NCBI GenBank assembly: GCA_009760855.2
Contig: WPIO01000010.1
Span: 7,745,001 to 7,809,000, forward strand
Source: Cristatella mucedo
Lineage: Eukaryota > Bryozoa > Phylactolaemata > Cristatellidae
DNA length: 64,000 bases
Direction of reading: 5' to 3'
Part shown: positions 1 to 13,600 of the stretch, one piece after another
How positions within the stretch are numbered: the first letter of the stretch is position 1
How the letters are laid out: the number at the start of each line of letters is the position of its first letter
Made by a program: the position numbers and the translations under genes
The notes under the pieces: generated by a model
What the model was told of the DNA's origin: nothing
What the model saw: the letters and a program-made list of their open reading frames with translations, nothing else
Databases searched by the model: none

Positions 1-349
1 TGCTTTTCAACTCATGCTATAGCCTTCAAGCCATTGTATAAAAGGTATTTTGCAAAACTGTTAACGAATAGCTGCTACGATACATGATGGTCTAGCGTAC
101 GTGTTTGTGTGATGAGTCATTAATGAGTAACTGATTCAAAAAGCATTGCAGTAACAACAGCTGGGCCGTCTAGCCACTGTGAGAGATAGATAAGAAAGAC
201 ACAGCCACTGCAAGCAAATTATATTTTATTGCTTTTATATATATGCAGTTTTTTATTGATTTTAGTCGCATATTTTTTTATTTGATGTTTTGCAGCTTGT
301 GCACTCGTGTGTGGCAGAGATCACCTATTTAGTGGTAGCTGACATATGA

Positions 350-655
350 AGTGTGCAGGTCCTAGACCTGCAGAACGAACTTCCAAAATTCTTATGCAAC
401 GACATACACTCAAATGCTGCCGACTGTGGCACATCCTTTCCAACTGTCCTTGGCTGCTACTTCCATGCTACTCACTTTTCCCACTGCCCTCCTGACTCAG
501 CGGTGCTTCGGGTTTTCTCTTGGTTGCGTGAGATAAAGTCTGTCGGCTACCATTTGAACAGTGAAAGCTGCTTAGGTTTTGAGTGCACTATATAAATTCT
601 CCATCATAGCATTCACGTAGTCCTTGTGGCTTTGTAGAGTACAGACGGAGAAACA
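350..655 (+). mobile_element. LINE family B, 3' fragment
   Basis: Encodes the C-terminal block of a family B element (a mutated form of PRLWNSLPQFLRND) and its 3' end (GTGGCTTTGTRGAGT-like), as in the copies at 28495 and 45660. It is 5'-truncated. The bases before it (1-349) show nothing else recognisable. Confidence 0.7.
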
Positions 656-734
656 AACACACAAATAGTCTATACGAAAGAAACCTCTGCCATGTTACTG
701 TTGCTGTTAGTATGCCTGTCAAGCAATGCATCGA

Positions 735-1255
735 CTTCAAGATTTAGTCACTGACTTTTAGGTCCCTTCATTCTTTGGCTCCAGCCTACCTATCAGATCT
801 ACTCCCCCATCAGGCTAAGCATCGTGCCGCCTACTTTTTGGAATCTAGCTGTTTACCCATGCTTCATACAAATCTCAAATCCTATGGAGAACGTGCCTTT
901 AGTTCAAATTCCCCCAAAGCCTGGAACTCACTCCCGACCTGTGTCACGGCATCTCCTGACTCGTCGGCATTTAAAAAGAAACTAAAAATGCACATATTTA
1001 TCACAGCATTTAGTGGGTCCCTGTGATTCAATCTTTATATGCTTATCCGTGCTGAAACTGTGCATGCTGCTACTAACCATACTTGCATGCTGACCCTGTG
1101 CATGTCACCCCTAGGCATTTTATTCTTGTTGTTTATTGAGCTTGCTACCACTAACCATTCGATGATGCTTTCTTTGCAGCAAATGTAAAGTGTTCAGAAA
1201 AATATTGAGTTCTCTGAGGTTTCTATATCAAATGCATTATTATTATTATTATAAA
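735..1255 (+). mobile_element. LINE family A (L2/CR1-like), 3' fragment
   Basis: Starts in the region before the conserved LAPAYLSDLLPHQAKH block, runs through KAWNSLPTC and ends with the 3' UTR CTTTGCAGCAAATGTAAA...CTCTGAGG...TATCAAATGCATTATTATT. The (ATT)n tail marks the 3' end. Confidence 0.85.
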
Positions 1256-1561
1256 TATGTTGTTATATTAACCACCGCCATGTGACAACCAGGGCTTGCA
1301 ACATTGACAGTGTCGTAGCCTCGTTTTTGTTGCTCCCCATAAGTCTAGGTAGCAGGGCAGACTACTTCCGAGTTCAGACGATAGTTTTTTCATCGGCACA
1401 CAGACTGGGTGCCGTTGACAGGCAAAGGGCAGATGCATTCTTAATGCTTGCCCCATAGTTTCACTGCCGCTGCCAATGTCGCTTGCGCTTTTGCTTATGC
1501 ACAGTGCATCATTCGCTCCTCATTCATCATGGCTAACCCGTTCGACCGTGCTCTCGTCCAG

Positions 1562-1683
1562 GGCCAGGATGGTATGGCAGGTGCTGAAGCTGACATAGCG
1601 AGTGACTCAGAGTCTTTACTTGGAAAATATGATGCCAAGACATTCGAGCAGCTCCAGCCAAAGGAGAAAAGGCAAAGACTCAG
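1562..1683 (+). CDS. CREC gene exon: acidic lead before EF-hand 1
   Basis: Ends AG|gtattc at 1683 in phase 2. It encodes the family motif [18 protein letters not shown], which in calumenin sits directly before EF-hand 1. The 5' border is uncertain. The best acceptor is the pyrimidine-rich ctctcgtccag ending at 1561, but the frame stays open upstream to about 1448. Confidence 0.75.
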
Positions 1684-4531
1684 GTATTCTTTTGCCTGCA
1701 TTTATTTTAGCACCTGACAAGAATCGTGGCAGCTCCGCTGCTGCATGCCAGTGCTATCCACAGCTGAGGAACCGACGGCTGAGAGCTGCTGTTGCTGCAG
1801 TTATTATGTCCTTCACGGCCGGGAAGGGTTTATCTGCCTGTGATACAGATGCTTGTTGATCCTGGACCGGTATGGGTGGGCTGCACTGTTCGGTCAGTAG
1901 GTGGGGCAGCATGCATCCGGCTGTGTATCCCTTGGCTATCTGTACACCAGCTGGCTGGCAAAATCCCTGGCTTACGTGAAGAAGTGACGATTTAAGAGCA
2001 GCCATTGCTTGAAGCAGCTGAGCTGCTGTGCTGAATGGCTTACCTATCGATTTACTTTTACTGCTGGCCTTAAAGTCGGCTACCATTTCCGGCACGCAGC
2101 TGCTTTCTAATCTGGTTCCCTCAAGATGGGTGAGCAGGCCCCCCCCACCAAGGTTGACATGAGGAGCTTTGGACTTTGCCGGGCCGCAGGCTATAGTCAA
2201 TGCGCTACAGGCAACGACCGGCAGCCTTCTGGCAGCTGCCTTTCGGCTTTCGTTTTTGGCATTCATCTCACGTTCCATTACCTTGATGCTCGTGGCTGGG
2301 AGGACACATCCCAATATCCGCAGCTAACCCTGTACAGAGACAAAAGCAAGATACCTGCAGTATCAGATTAGCAAGAGATAAAAGCAAGTATAATTGCACA
2401 ACCACCAACAACCTGGGTAATGTAAACCTGCCACTGTTCTAATTACCAGAGTCTTACCCTAGGGACCAAGCATTGACCTTTCCCAAGGTGACCAATCTTC
2501 GGAAGGCAGCCGGAGCATGGTGAGTCATGGCGATCCATGGTATGTATGCCTGTATAATGTCTGTATGTATGGTCACGAGATGCCTGATACCTTTCCTCTA
2601 GAGCATCATAATCTGTCTGGGCAACTTGCCAAATTGAAACTTCCAAATTCATACTGATTCGAAAGTTTGGTGCATAAAGTTTGGTGCATGCTCGATCCCC
2701 ACGACGGGCTAGCTCTTAAGCAGCCAGTTTGCAAACAAAGCTCAATAAATATGGTAGTCATGTAAGAGTGGATAGCATTTAAGAATACTAGCAGAAGGCG
2801 ACACAGGAGATAATTTCAAGAATTGCCATTATTTAGTGCTGCCCGTGGATCGTCTGCAGATGTAAAGGTAGGATGGAAGCATGGAGCTCTCTGCTTCCCA
2901 GGTCATTCTATCTGAACTCGACTAGAACAACAAAATCGAATAGAAGCCGGAGCGTACTAGCAGTGTGCTGGTGCTAATGTGCTAATTGTCAGATGGCACG
3001 TGCTTTTGTGCATCCGATAACTGACTGGGTTTTTCGAAATTTCTTTGCCAACCTCATTGAGTTCGAAAACTCATGGCAGACCTCCTACTCTTCATCGGAT
3101 CGGGTCTCTCGAGGCCCAACTAGGAGGCTGGCTAGCTTATATTTGGACGCGAATGTGCTCAAATGGGTCGTGGTCTGTTCCAGCGACATTACAAGCTTAA
3201 CTCCCTCACAGCTGCCACTACTCTGAACACAGCACCATGCGTTCTGTCTGAGGCAGCGACTTGGCTGGCCCTTCCAAAAATAATACTTGTATGTGCCGTA
3301 GCAATGGAGAGCATAATCTGATGGTAGACTTACTTCTCTAGTGACCTAGTATCTGAGAAGATCGATCAGGATCGAGACGGCTTCGTGACGCATGCCGAAT
3401 TGCTTCACTGGCTCTCGTTCGTCTGGCAGCGCCACATGCAAGAGGACTCAAAGCAGCAATGGGACAAGCTGAATGTCACTGGGCTGGAGCTGATTTGGGC
3501 AGTCTACAGGATCGAAATCTATGGCAAAGAAGAAGAAGGTCAGGCTACTGTATACTTTCGACCTGCTTCACTCGCATCTCTCGTTTCGTACAGCCGAATT
3601 TGCTACTTCCTTCGAGCGCAATGGCGCTCGAGTTGCTCGCACACGCGAATCTTTGCTTGCAAACAGCTTTGTCAAGCCTGCGCTCGCAATGGCAGCCTGA
3701 GGCAGTGCAGGCAGTGCACAAAGCGGTCAAGCATGCAGAGGCTCCTCTCGGATGCATTGCGACCGATACGATGTGTGTGCAGTGCCTGCCGAGGTTGACA
3801 TCGATGCACGAAGCAGCTGCTCGGCTTCGAAGAAGGGTGGGGTGCTTGGCGAGTCCGGCCGACTGGGCCTGTCTACTGAGGCCTCGGCTGCTCACATGGT
3901 GGGCACACGAGTCTGACAGTAGGGTTCCTGCCAGCGACCTCTGGAGCCAGCACTAGGATGGCCAGCAGCAGCGAGGAGGGGCAGCGCCCAGCAGTGCATG
4001 CTTGGAGAGCTCTGGAGCCTTGCGGAAGCCACAGATGGCAGGATGAGGCTTGGCCGGCCCTTTCCTCTGCCTCGGTGCACTGGTGGTATTCCCACGGGCT
4101 CTGAGGCTGCTTCGTCGTGCTGCTCCAGCAGGACCCCGACGGCTCGACCTCTTGCACAGAGCTCGGGCCTGGGCTCCTCGGGCTCTGGCTGACCCCATTT
4201 TGTGATGCTTAGTGGTTGCCAGGTTAGGCAAGATAAACAGTGCACCACGAGATCAAATAGGACGACGGCAGCAGCTGGTTGCTTAGCTGCCAGTATAGTA
4301 CAGATCTAAAGCTAGTGACTGCATGTGGGTAGACATTATTGTGATCAAGCTGGCTTGAACTGTAGTTGCTGTGTGCCTCTTTCCTAATATGGCAGCCTGC
4401 CAGTTATCCCCCAGACCTTACATGCCTACAAACACTTATTTAAAAAAAAAGAAAAAAAGAGGGTGTCTCTTTGCCTGAAGATCAGTGTCACAGTCCTACT
4501 GAGTCAGGAGAACCACCTATGTGTGTGTGTG

Positions 4532-4582
<51 letters not shown>

Positions 4583-4585
4583 ATG

Positions 4586-4637
<52 letters not shown>

Positions 4638-7600
4638 TTAGCGTGCACATAGGCACACGTGGTGACCTATGGCCCGTTCCTGAAACAGCTTGCTAATTTG
4701 CTTATAGCAAAGAAAATGCAATCACCTCTTTTTAATGCCACCCTTGCTGTTAGCTATTATTACTGCCAGGCAGCAGTGGAAGCTGTTTCTACCTTCTCCG
4801 AGCAAACCGTGAAATGGTTTCTATTTGTGAATCCCAAGAAAGCCTTCCTGGATGATGCTGTAAGCAAAGGTTGCCGAGGTATTCCTCTCCTCCTTTTTGC
4901 AGACGAATTCATTCCCAGAATGGAAGCCACAGAGGAAGACCCTTTGCGACTAAGAAAATCGTAGCTCAGGCTCTGCCACGCACGTGTTTCCTCGAGCCTT
5001 TGCTTTGCTGCCTCAGACTTCTGAAGCATCATTCATGTGCGCATGCATGTCTGTTTGTGGGCTTGTATGCAGGCCTGCAGTCAAAGATTTTGTCGGTAAG
5101 GCACTAAACGCTAACCTCAAGGGAGCACGACCTGAAGGAAACGAGGTAAACCGCCATGCAAAGGGTTTTTTTGTTTTCGTGTCGACTTAGCCAGCCGACA
5201 GGAAATGCTCTTTCTTCTAAATGCACCCAATTTATGTGACGAAACTCAGTGCCAGTGTGCTGAGCACATTATAGATGGGATTTCCTTATTTTAACTCTGC
5301 TATGATTCGGTTATCATTATTTTTATTGAATGTGGCAGTGCCCAGAATATTTCCAAAGAGCCTTTAGGAACTCGCTTTCACAATTCTTACGCAACGACAA
5401 CTACTCTCCTGCTGCCAACTATGGCTCATCCTTTACAGCGGTCCTGAGCTGCTACTTACATGCTACTCACTACCTCAACTTCTCTCCTGACTCTGCTTTG
5501 CTTCCCACTTTCTCTTTGCTGAGTGAGACGAAGTATTTTGTCTACCGAATGCGTACCGAAAGGCTGCGAGTGCAAAATACTCTCATACGTAACACCCACG
5601 TAGTCTTTATGGTTTTGTGGAGTTACAGAGGAGATACATTATATTAGGAAAACTATGAGTCATCAAAGGGAAGATGTGGCTGTGCACACTTAAGGAAGGG
5701 GTTTTATAGTTTATTTCAAAGATATTGTTCTTTTGGTCTGACTGCATGGTCAAGATTGAGCAAACAGAAGCACTGCATCCACTGAATAAGTTTACTATGG
5801 ACCAGGACAACTTAAAATATAAACATAAATAACATTCATTTGTATTGCACCCAAAGAGAACTAGATCTCAATCAAGACTCTTTACATATTCCCAAGGGCC
5901 TGATCCCACGACCCCAGCCATTGAATGCAATGGCTTTGACCTCAGTTATCTAAGATGAGCCCCTTAACCGTTGGGCCAACTATGGCAATTTCTGACCTGC
6001 CTCCCTGCTGCTATCCCTATCAATGATGCCTCAAAGAGTAGTAGAAGACCAGCTAAAATTTTATTTCAAAACATCAAACCTAGCAAGTAAGTCACACGCA
6101 GGTTTTAGAACAAACCACTACACCGAGTGAGCACTGCTGCAAATGTATAATCTTATCGGGAGCACTGGCTTAAGTACAGTCTCTCTGCCAGTCTAAGGGA
6201 TCCAGCTGCATTTTTTGATAACTTTGATCACCAAGCTCTTTTTAAGAGCCAGTCGTATTGCCTGGACATCAGTGGCACAGCTCTGCAACAGTTAGTATCC
6301 TACGTTTAGATCAGATCGTGTCTCAGTGGGGGAGGGGTTTTCAGACCATACATGTCAACATCAATCAGGTGGGCGTTTAAAGTATGTGTTACCCCATGCA
6401 TTTATTCTCGGTCCAATCCTTTTCGGAATGTATGCTGCACCCTTTTGCAGATGTTATCTCCGAGCACAATCTAGGCTTTCACTTGTGTGCAAATGGCACA
6501 CAATTGTAATCTGTGCTCTGATCCCTCCTGCTTTCCAGCACTTCAAGCTGCACCTCAAGCTCTCCCAACTCTTTTACTGCATGTATTTCTGACATGTTTG
6601 CTTGGAGATGAGCACACTGTCTCAAGTTCTATGACAATAATGCAACTTAGTTGTTAGGGTCACACCTAGTGTCACTCAGAAGGGGAAACCTAAGCCTCCA
6701 AATTGGCTTGGCCAGCATATCTCCTGGCCTCTATATGAAATCTGGATGTCCTATTCCAAAGTGACCTTTCTCCAGACGACCAGGCCAGCTCCATAGTCAA
6801 TTCTGCCTACTTTCAGCTATGTACTGTAGCCAAAACCCGGGCGTGCATGAATAAGGACACCACAGCCAAGCTAGTTCGTGCATTTTTTGCTTCTTCTCAT
6901 AACTTCTGCAACTCACTACTCACTACACAGGTCTTCCGACCTGTGCATTATGGTGCATGCAATTGGAGAAAAACTCTGCATTGGCTCCCCTCAACCAGCA
7001 TGTCGACCTCAAGGTTCTCGCACTCACTTTTAGGTCCCTTCATCTCCTTGTTTGTGGAGCCGTTATAGGCCTGATCTAAAGGAAATGAGTACCCTCGTTT
7101 GGAAAGCCTAAATCACAGCTATGTACGATCGCTTTAGTTACCCCGATCAACATAGAAAATGGGTGCCTATTTTATTAATTTACCTTGAAGCTGCATAGTT
7201 ACTCGAAGAGGTTGTAAGCCCTTTCCAAATAAATATAAATAGTTACGCTCATTTTGCCTGAAGCTCAGGCATAAATAATGACTCCACGCAGTTCCGAATA
7301 CAATGTCATAGAGCAAATTGATCCTTAACAGGAACATGGCATAATGAACGTTTAATGAGGGGTGTATGTGGCTTATCGAAAGAAATGCCATTCATTTAGT
7401 TGGCAGAAAAGCTGAGCCGAAACTCCTAATAGCCTAGGCTACAGATGAGTGGAAGGATCATTTGGCATTATGCTATGGCTAATGCCTGCAGGTGGTCAAG
7501 CCGATAGAGCTAGTTCAAGAGGCGAACATCGAGGTAATTCTGTAGCCACGCGGGTCTGGAAGGCACCTGAGCCCCCTCAAAGAGCCCACTCCAGAGAGTT

Positions 7601-10600
7601 GGGCAGGTGGTACATCGGGCTGCTCTGAGAATACCCCTGGTTAACGTTGTAGCTGGCTCCTATGACACAGATACGAAAGTATGCTGGTGCAGCTGCTGCC
7701 TGACTAGCTTCTGAAGCCCATCTGTTAAAAAAACCTGTACCTCTTCTCTGGAAGCCAAGGGAGTTGTCTACCGTGGAATCCCTGGTCGGCAAGTCACCGC
7801 GCGCTAGAGCTAGCTGCCCCATCAGCAACAAGGAGGACAGATCGGAGGGGCATGCCATGTGTGGCTGGTTGGCTACTCTCACTTCCAGCAGTCCCAACCC
7901 CGGCCCCCCCCCCCCTGTTGGCACTCCCCTCGTAGGCAGCAGGTGCCGAGAGCCACTCTCTAGGGCTTATTATCCAGGCTTAGGTGTCTGCTCCTTGGCT
8001 TAATGTTGTACCGTCTCTGCTTCGGCATGAGCAGTAGAGCCCAGGGCTGAATCCCAACCGGGCATGCCTTATGCCCTTGCTGGTTCATGCTTACACCAGC
8101 CAGAGTGCACTACTATTACTACTACCACATCAAACGTTCACTTAAGATAGTGGATTCAGGTCAGCCTTGTAGGCATTGTTGTTAGGTACACGTAAAGCTG
8201 GGAATGGAAGCAGATCACAAACAAGCAAGAAGGGTTGGCATCAGGCAGTGCAGGATGGACAAGATGACTTTGATGAACAATCGAAACACACTTATGCAAC
8301 TTACAAAGCTCCCTATGTATGAAGGTATTTGCTTGTCGTATGGCATTCCCTATCAAACCTGGTAGATCTATTGTGGATGTAACTCTACCTCAATTTGGGC
8401 TAGAGCATAACATTTATTATCCAAGATTTTTCAGTCTTACTGTCTCCCAAGCAATGGTATGCATTTGCTCTTATGGCTCTTCTCCCAAGCAAATATATGC
8501 ATATGCTCTTATGGCTCTTACCTGTGGGATTTTATGCTGAGGAAAAGAATTCAACTATCCACCTTTGCTGAGCATACAGTGAGCATGTGGGGATGAGGAG
8601 GCGAGCAGGCACCGGCCCCCCCCCCCCCCCGACCCTAGCTGATATGGCCATCTTCTTCTGATTGGCTGCCTCTGCCAAGGTCAGATCTGGCTCCCTCCTT
8701 GGCTTAATTATGATCATGTTCATGATTGCTAGCCACGAAAGGAGTATGGCAGCTCGAAATTACTGGAAGGAGAAGGGATGGAAGAAGAAGTGACGATGGT
8801 TGTGCACAAGTAGTACGAATTATGGCCGATTTTGGCTTTCTTCTCGATCCTCAAAGCTTCAGTAAGCTGCATTTGCAGCCATCGGTTGGCTTACAAAAAC
8901 GAGCTGCGCATTCAAATTATAGTCTCTCAAAGTGGAACCAACCGGTCTTACCTGGTCCAGCTGCCATTGCAGCTGAGCTGAACTGATGGATGGTGGGTGT
9001 GAGTGGGGCTGTGGGCAGTGGAGCTGACTCGATGACTCAGACAGAATTTCCGAAGCATTGAGCAGCTGCTGGCTGGGGGGGGGGGGGGCAAAGGAATGCC
9101 TTCAAAGTTCAAGTCAGGGGCACAATCTCAGTGAGTCCTCTTGGTAATCCGAGGAGGCTGCCACGTCTGCTAATGGCTGAGGGCATGCTGGCTACAGAAA
9201 ACCAATCTGGCCATGAGCTCCAGCAGGCACATGACACCTCATATGTGGAGGGGGTTTCAGACATTGAAATGCAATACGAGGCCCTGCCACTCGTGTTGTT
9301 TTAGCAGCAGTACATGACGATGGGGCAGGGCCTTGAGTCGATTGAGCCCTGTGGAGTTGCTGGTCTTTTTTGCCGGTCAGCTTCCTGCTGCCTTTAGCTT
9401 AGTGACCGTATCGATTGTGAGTCTCAACGGGCCCACAATAGACAAGACCCAGCATTCAGCTGATCCTGCCAGCTAGCCAGAAGTGAGTGAGCTCAAGATA
9501 GTGGATGTGTGCAGGGGAGGAAGGAGGCAGCTAGTTGGAGGTTAACTTTGGCTGGTAGTCGGTTGACACCTTCTGAAGCGGTTTGGACCATAGGTGGGTG
9601 ACGCTATTAGGAATCATCGAGTGTCTACTTTAATTCTTAATTACCTGCAACATTCAGCTACTTCTTCCAGTGCATGTTCTTGTACTGGCTGGCTGCACAG
9701 CCAAAACCATCGCGGCAGCTCTGCTTTCACCAGTATGTCCATATGACTTGCAGGGCCGTCAAGCAATAACCTACTGCAGAGCATCATTGCCCAAGACCAT
9801 CGTCGGTTTAAAGCTGCCAACGTTGACAGCAGTGCTGGCCTCACTTTTGACGAGTTCATCAGCTTCTGCTACCCAGAGGAGTTTGCGCACATGAAGTCAA
9901 CCGTGATGCTGGATGCCATGGACGACGTCGACAGCAACCGGGACGGTTTCGTAGACGAGAGCGAGTACATAGGTGAGTGGCCACTATGATGCCAGGGACT
10001 GCCTATTCAGCCGCTATGCAATGTACCAGTCGGAGTGCCGAACTTCCGGCCCCCCTGATTCAACCGCATTCAACCGGATTCAACCGCACGGCCGGGACCG
10101 ATAAATCTTATGTAGCTCATGCATCAGTACACTGACTACATAGTTCGTATTTAACTGTGTTTAGCCCGAGCTCTTATGGGCACACCCTGCCTACAGTACA
10201 GAACTGAAGTCCCTAATGCCATGGGCAAACCAAGTGTGATTCAGAAATTGGAAAGGTTAACACTCCCAATCGGCTCTGCCAGCATATCTCCTGCCTAATC
10301 TGCACGAAATCTGGGTATCCTGTTCCAAAATAACCTTTCCTTAGACGACCACATCAGCTCCACAATTAAGTCAAACTACTTTCAGCTGCATAAAGTTGCT
10401 AAAACTAATGCTTGTTTAGACAGGGATACCGAACCTATATTGGTCCATGCATTTGTGACATCCCGTCTTGACTTCTGTAACTCACTGCTTGCTGGTCTAC
10501 TGGCATGTGCAATTAGGCGATTACAGCTTGTGCAAAACTCTGCAGCTAGGCTTGTCTGTCGTTAGCTTCTCAGTTGCCATATCTCACCACTTCTCGCCGA

Positions 10601-13600
10601 CCTGCACTGGCTCCCAGTCAAGCAGCTTATCGACTTCAAGATTTTGTCGCTCACTTTTAGGTCCCTTCATTCTTTGGCTCCAGCCTACCGACCTACAGAT
10701 CTTCTCCCTCACCAGGTTAAGCATCGTACCACCCATTTGTCGGAATCAAATCGTACATATACCCCATACAAACCTCAAATCCTTTGGAGAACTTCCTATG
10801 GGCCCAAAGCCTGGAACTCAGTTCCGAGTTGCGTCACGACATCTCCTGACTTGACCACATTTAAAAAGAAACTAAAAATGCATCAATTTGTCACAAAATT
10901 TAATGGGCCACTTTGATTCTACCTTTATGTGCTTATCCGTGCTGAAACTGTGCATGTCACCCCTAACCATGTTATTGTTGTTTATTGAGCATGCTACCAC
11001 TAGCCATTCGGCCGTGCTTCCTTTGCAGCAATTGTGAAGTGCTTAGAAAGAGATCCAGCTCTCAAGAGGCGCTATATCAAATGTATTGTTGTTATTATTA
11101 TTATTATACTCTACAGCTACAGATAGCAGCTTCACGGGTGGCTTCTGTGTAGGCCTTGCCACCCCCAGGCGGTACTCAGCTGATTTGCATTATTTATGCT
11201 AGACCGAAGCTTTTTGTCTGCCTTCAAAGCCGGCCAACCTTGGGTTGGCAGCAGCAGCAGCTAAGCTTAGGGTCACGTGGACAATGGTTCAAAACCATGC
11301 ACCGACCACCCTGCCTTGATGGCTCAGAACTAGGCACCGACCAACGTGCTCAAGGCAGCTCTCTAAGACTGGAGGGGAAAGCCGTGGGGAACTGCTCCCC
11401 TCCAGTGGCTCCCTTTTCGATCGAGCACAGCTGCCGACCAAGGCTTTCTGTTCTAACTGCATAGCTTAGCAACATGCCTAGGGCCACTTGGTGCTTCTGC
11501 CTTCCCAGCTCATTGCCTGGCTCAATCACGTGATACTAAGTAACTAGCAAATTCCTAAATTAAGTGCACTCTGGTTCAGACCTTCCTTTGCTCTGACCTT
11601 CCGATCTGACCTTCTGTTCTGCCATTAGCGACCCATGCTGGATGGCTATCGTTGGGTATCCTGGGGCACTCGGCATGCCAAGGTGGATATTGCCTGTGAG
11701 TGCTGCTGCCTGCTTGTTGTCAGGTGCCATGTGGCAGAACCAGCTGCCGGAGGAGGAGCCGGAGTGGGTGAGCAAGGAGAGGCTGCTCTACCGTCGAGGG
11801 CGCGACATCGACCAGGACGGAAAGCTGAATCCAGAGGAGGTGCAGCGCTGGGCAGCCCCACTGGATCACAACCGCAGTCATGCTGAATCCCAGCATCTGA
11901 TGCTGCAGTCGGATGTTGACAAGGTGTGCCGCTTAGAGCCCTGCCAGGAAGTGGGGCAGCTTCTGAGTGGCGCAATGGCCACTACATGTTGGTAAAGGGC
12001 AGAGTAGCCACGCCGAAGCTGCAGCAGCTAGCCGCAGCTTCGGCGCTGTGGCTAGCTGCTGCAGCTAGCTACAGCGGCTCTGGGGCTTGTTGAGGTGACC
12101 GTTGACCCGCTCACTACCTTTAGAAGAACATAACAGACTTGCTACAGAGGCTGGTTGGACAGCAGAAAGCGGTCCAGAAATATAGTGACCATTGGAGAAT
12201 GCCAGCAGTATGATTTTTAATGAGGCAGGCTCGTGCTCTTCATCCTTATGGTGCGGTCATGCACCCAGGCTTAAAAAAAGAACTGCTGGCTGGTATTAGA
12301 CACCGCCAATGCATCGGATGTAGATTCGGATTCAGTCTTCAGAGTTGTGCCGCTGTGTAGATGGAGTGCTTGGGCAGCAGCTTGGGTTATCTCAGGCATT
12401 TTCTGATGTTAAACCATTTGGTTCTCTCAGTTTGATTGAAAGCAGGCTGAAGATACTGCTGTTGGCTGGCTGGACACCACATAACCCACCCGCTAGGCGG
12501 TACTGCCGAATAGCAAGGGGTATGCCCCAAGTATGTCCCAACACTGATTGGTGGCAACAATTTCTAAGGGACATTTATTTTCTGCAACTTGCTTTGACAA
12601 TGGTAAATCAGAGAAGTAATAATAATAATAATAATGCATTTGATATAGTGCCCTCAGAGAACTCAAGTCGTGTCGCTCACTTTTAGGTCTCTTCATTATA
12701 TGGCTCCAGCCTATCTGTCAGATATACTACCCCATCAGGCAAAGCATCGTACCACTCGCTTTTCGGAATCCAACAGTCTAGAAATACCTCGTACAAACCT
12801 TAAATCCTTTGGAGACCGTGCATTTAGCTCGTATGCTCCCACAGCCTGGAACTCCCTCCCGACCTGCATCAGAACATCCCCTGACCTGACCACATTTAAA
12901 AGAAACTTAAAAACATACCTATTTAGGACAGCATTTAGTGGGTCCTTGTGATTCGTCCTCGATGTGCTTATGCGTGCTGACACTGTTCATGCTGCCACTA
13001 ACCACATTTGCATGCTGAGCCAGTGCATGTAACCCCTAACCATGTTATTCATTTTGTTTGTTTTTCAAGCATGATTTTACTTACTATTCTATTGCGTATC
13101 ACTTTGCAGCAAATGTAAAACGCCTAGAAAGAGATTAAGTTCTCTGAGGGCGCTTTATCAAGTGCAATATTATTATTATTATTATTATTAAGTCTTTTTC
13201 TAAGCACTTTACTTTTGCTGCAAACGAAGCACGATCGAATGCTAACCGAGAGAAGTGTTTGATCGTTGGATCAAGCAACTATAGGCCAGGCTATACAGGC
13301 TAGGGGCCAATACCGGTAAAGAGAGTTTTGAACCAGGCATCTGGCCCTCAGGTGAGCTGAAAGGTGGCCTGCAAAACAGCCGGAGCCTTCTCGGAGCTTA
13401 AGCGCTTTGGTGGCAACTCAGTCGGCTCAGAGCTGTCGGGCCGCCGGCAGCTTGCATACATTATGAGCAGTCATTCTACATGCAAGCCTTGCGATTTACT
13501 CTCCGACGGGTTATGTAACCAAAAGAAACAAGTTGGGTGTCAGTTTTGCCCTATCTATTGTCGGTTGCACACTCCCCCTTGTTGCTCCGCTATTCCTTTG

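Noticed and set aside
3459-4250. Several overlapping frames of 90-165 codons on both strands
   Set aside because: GC-rich intron sequence following the EF-hand exon, open in many frames, with no motif.
7577-7924. 115-codon minus-strand frame starting [13 protein letters not shown]
   Set aside because: It starts in a poly-C run, has no domain and no splice support.
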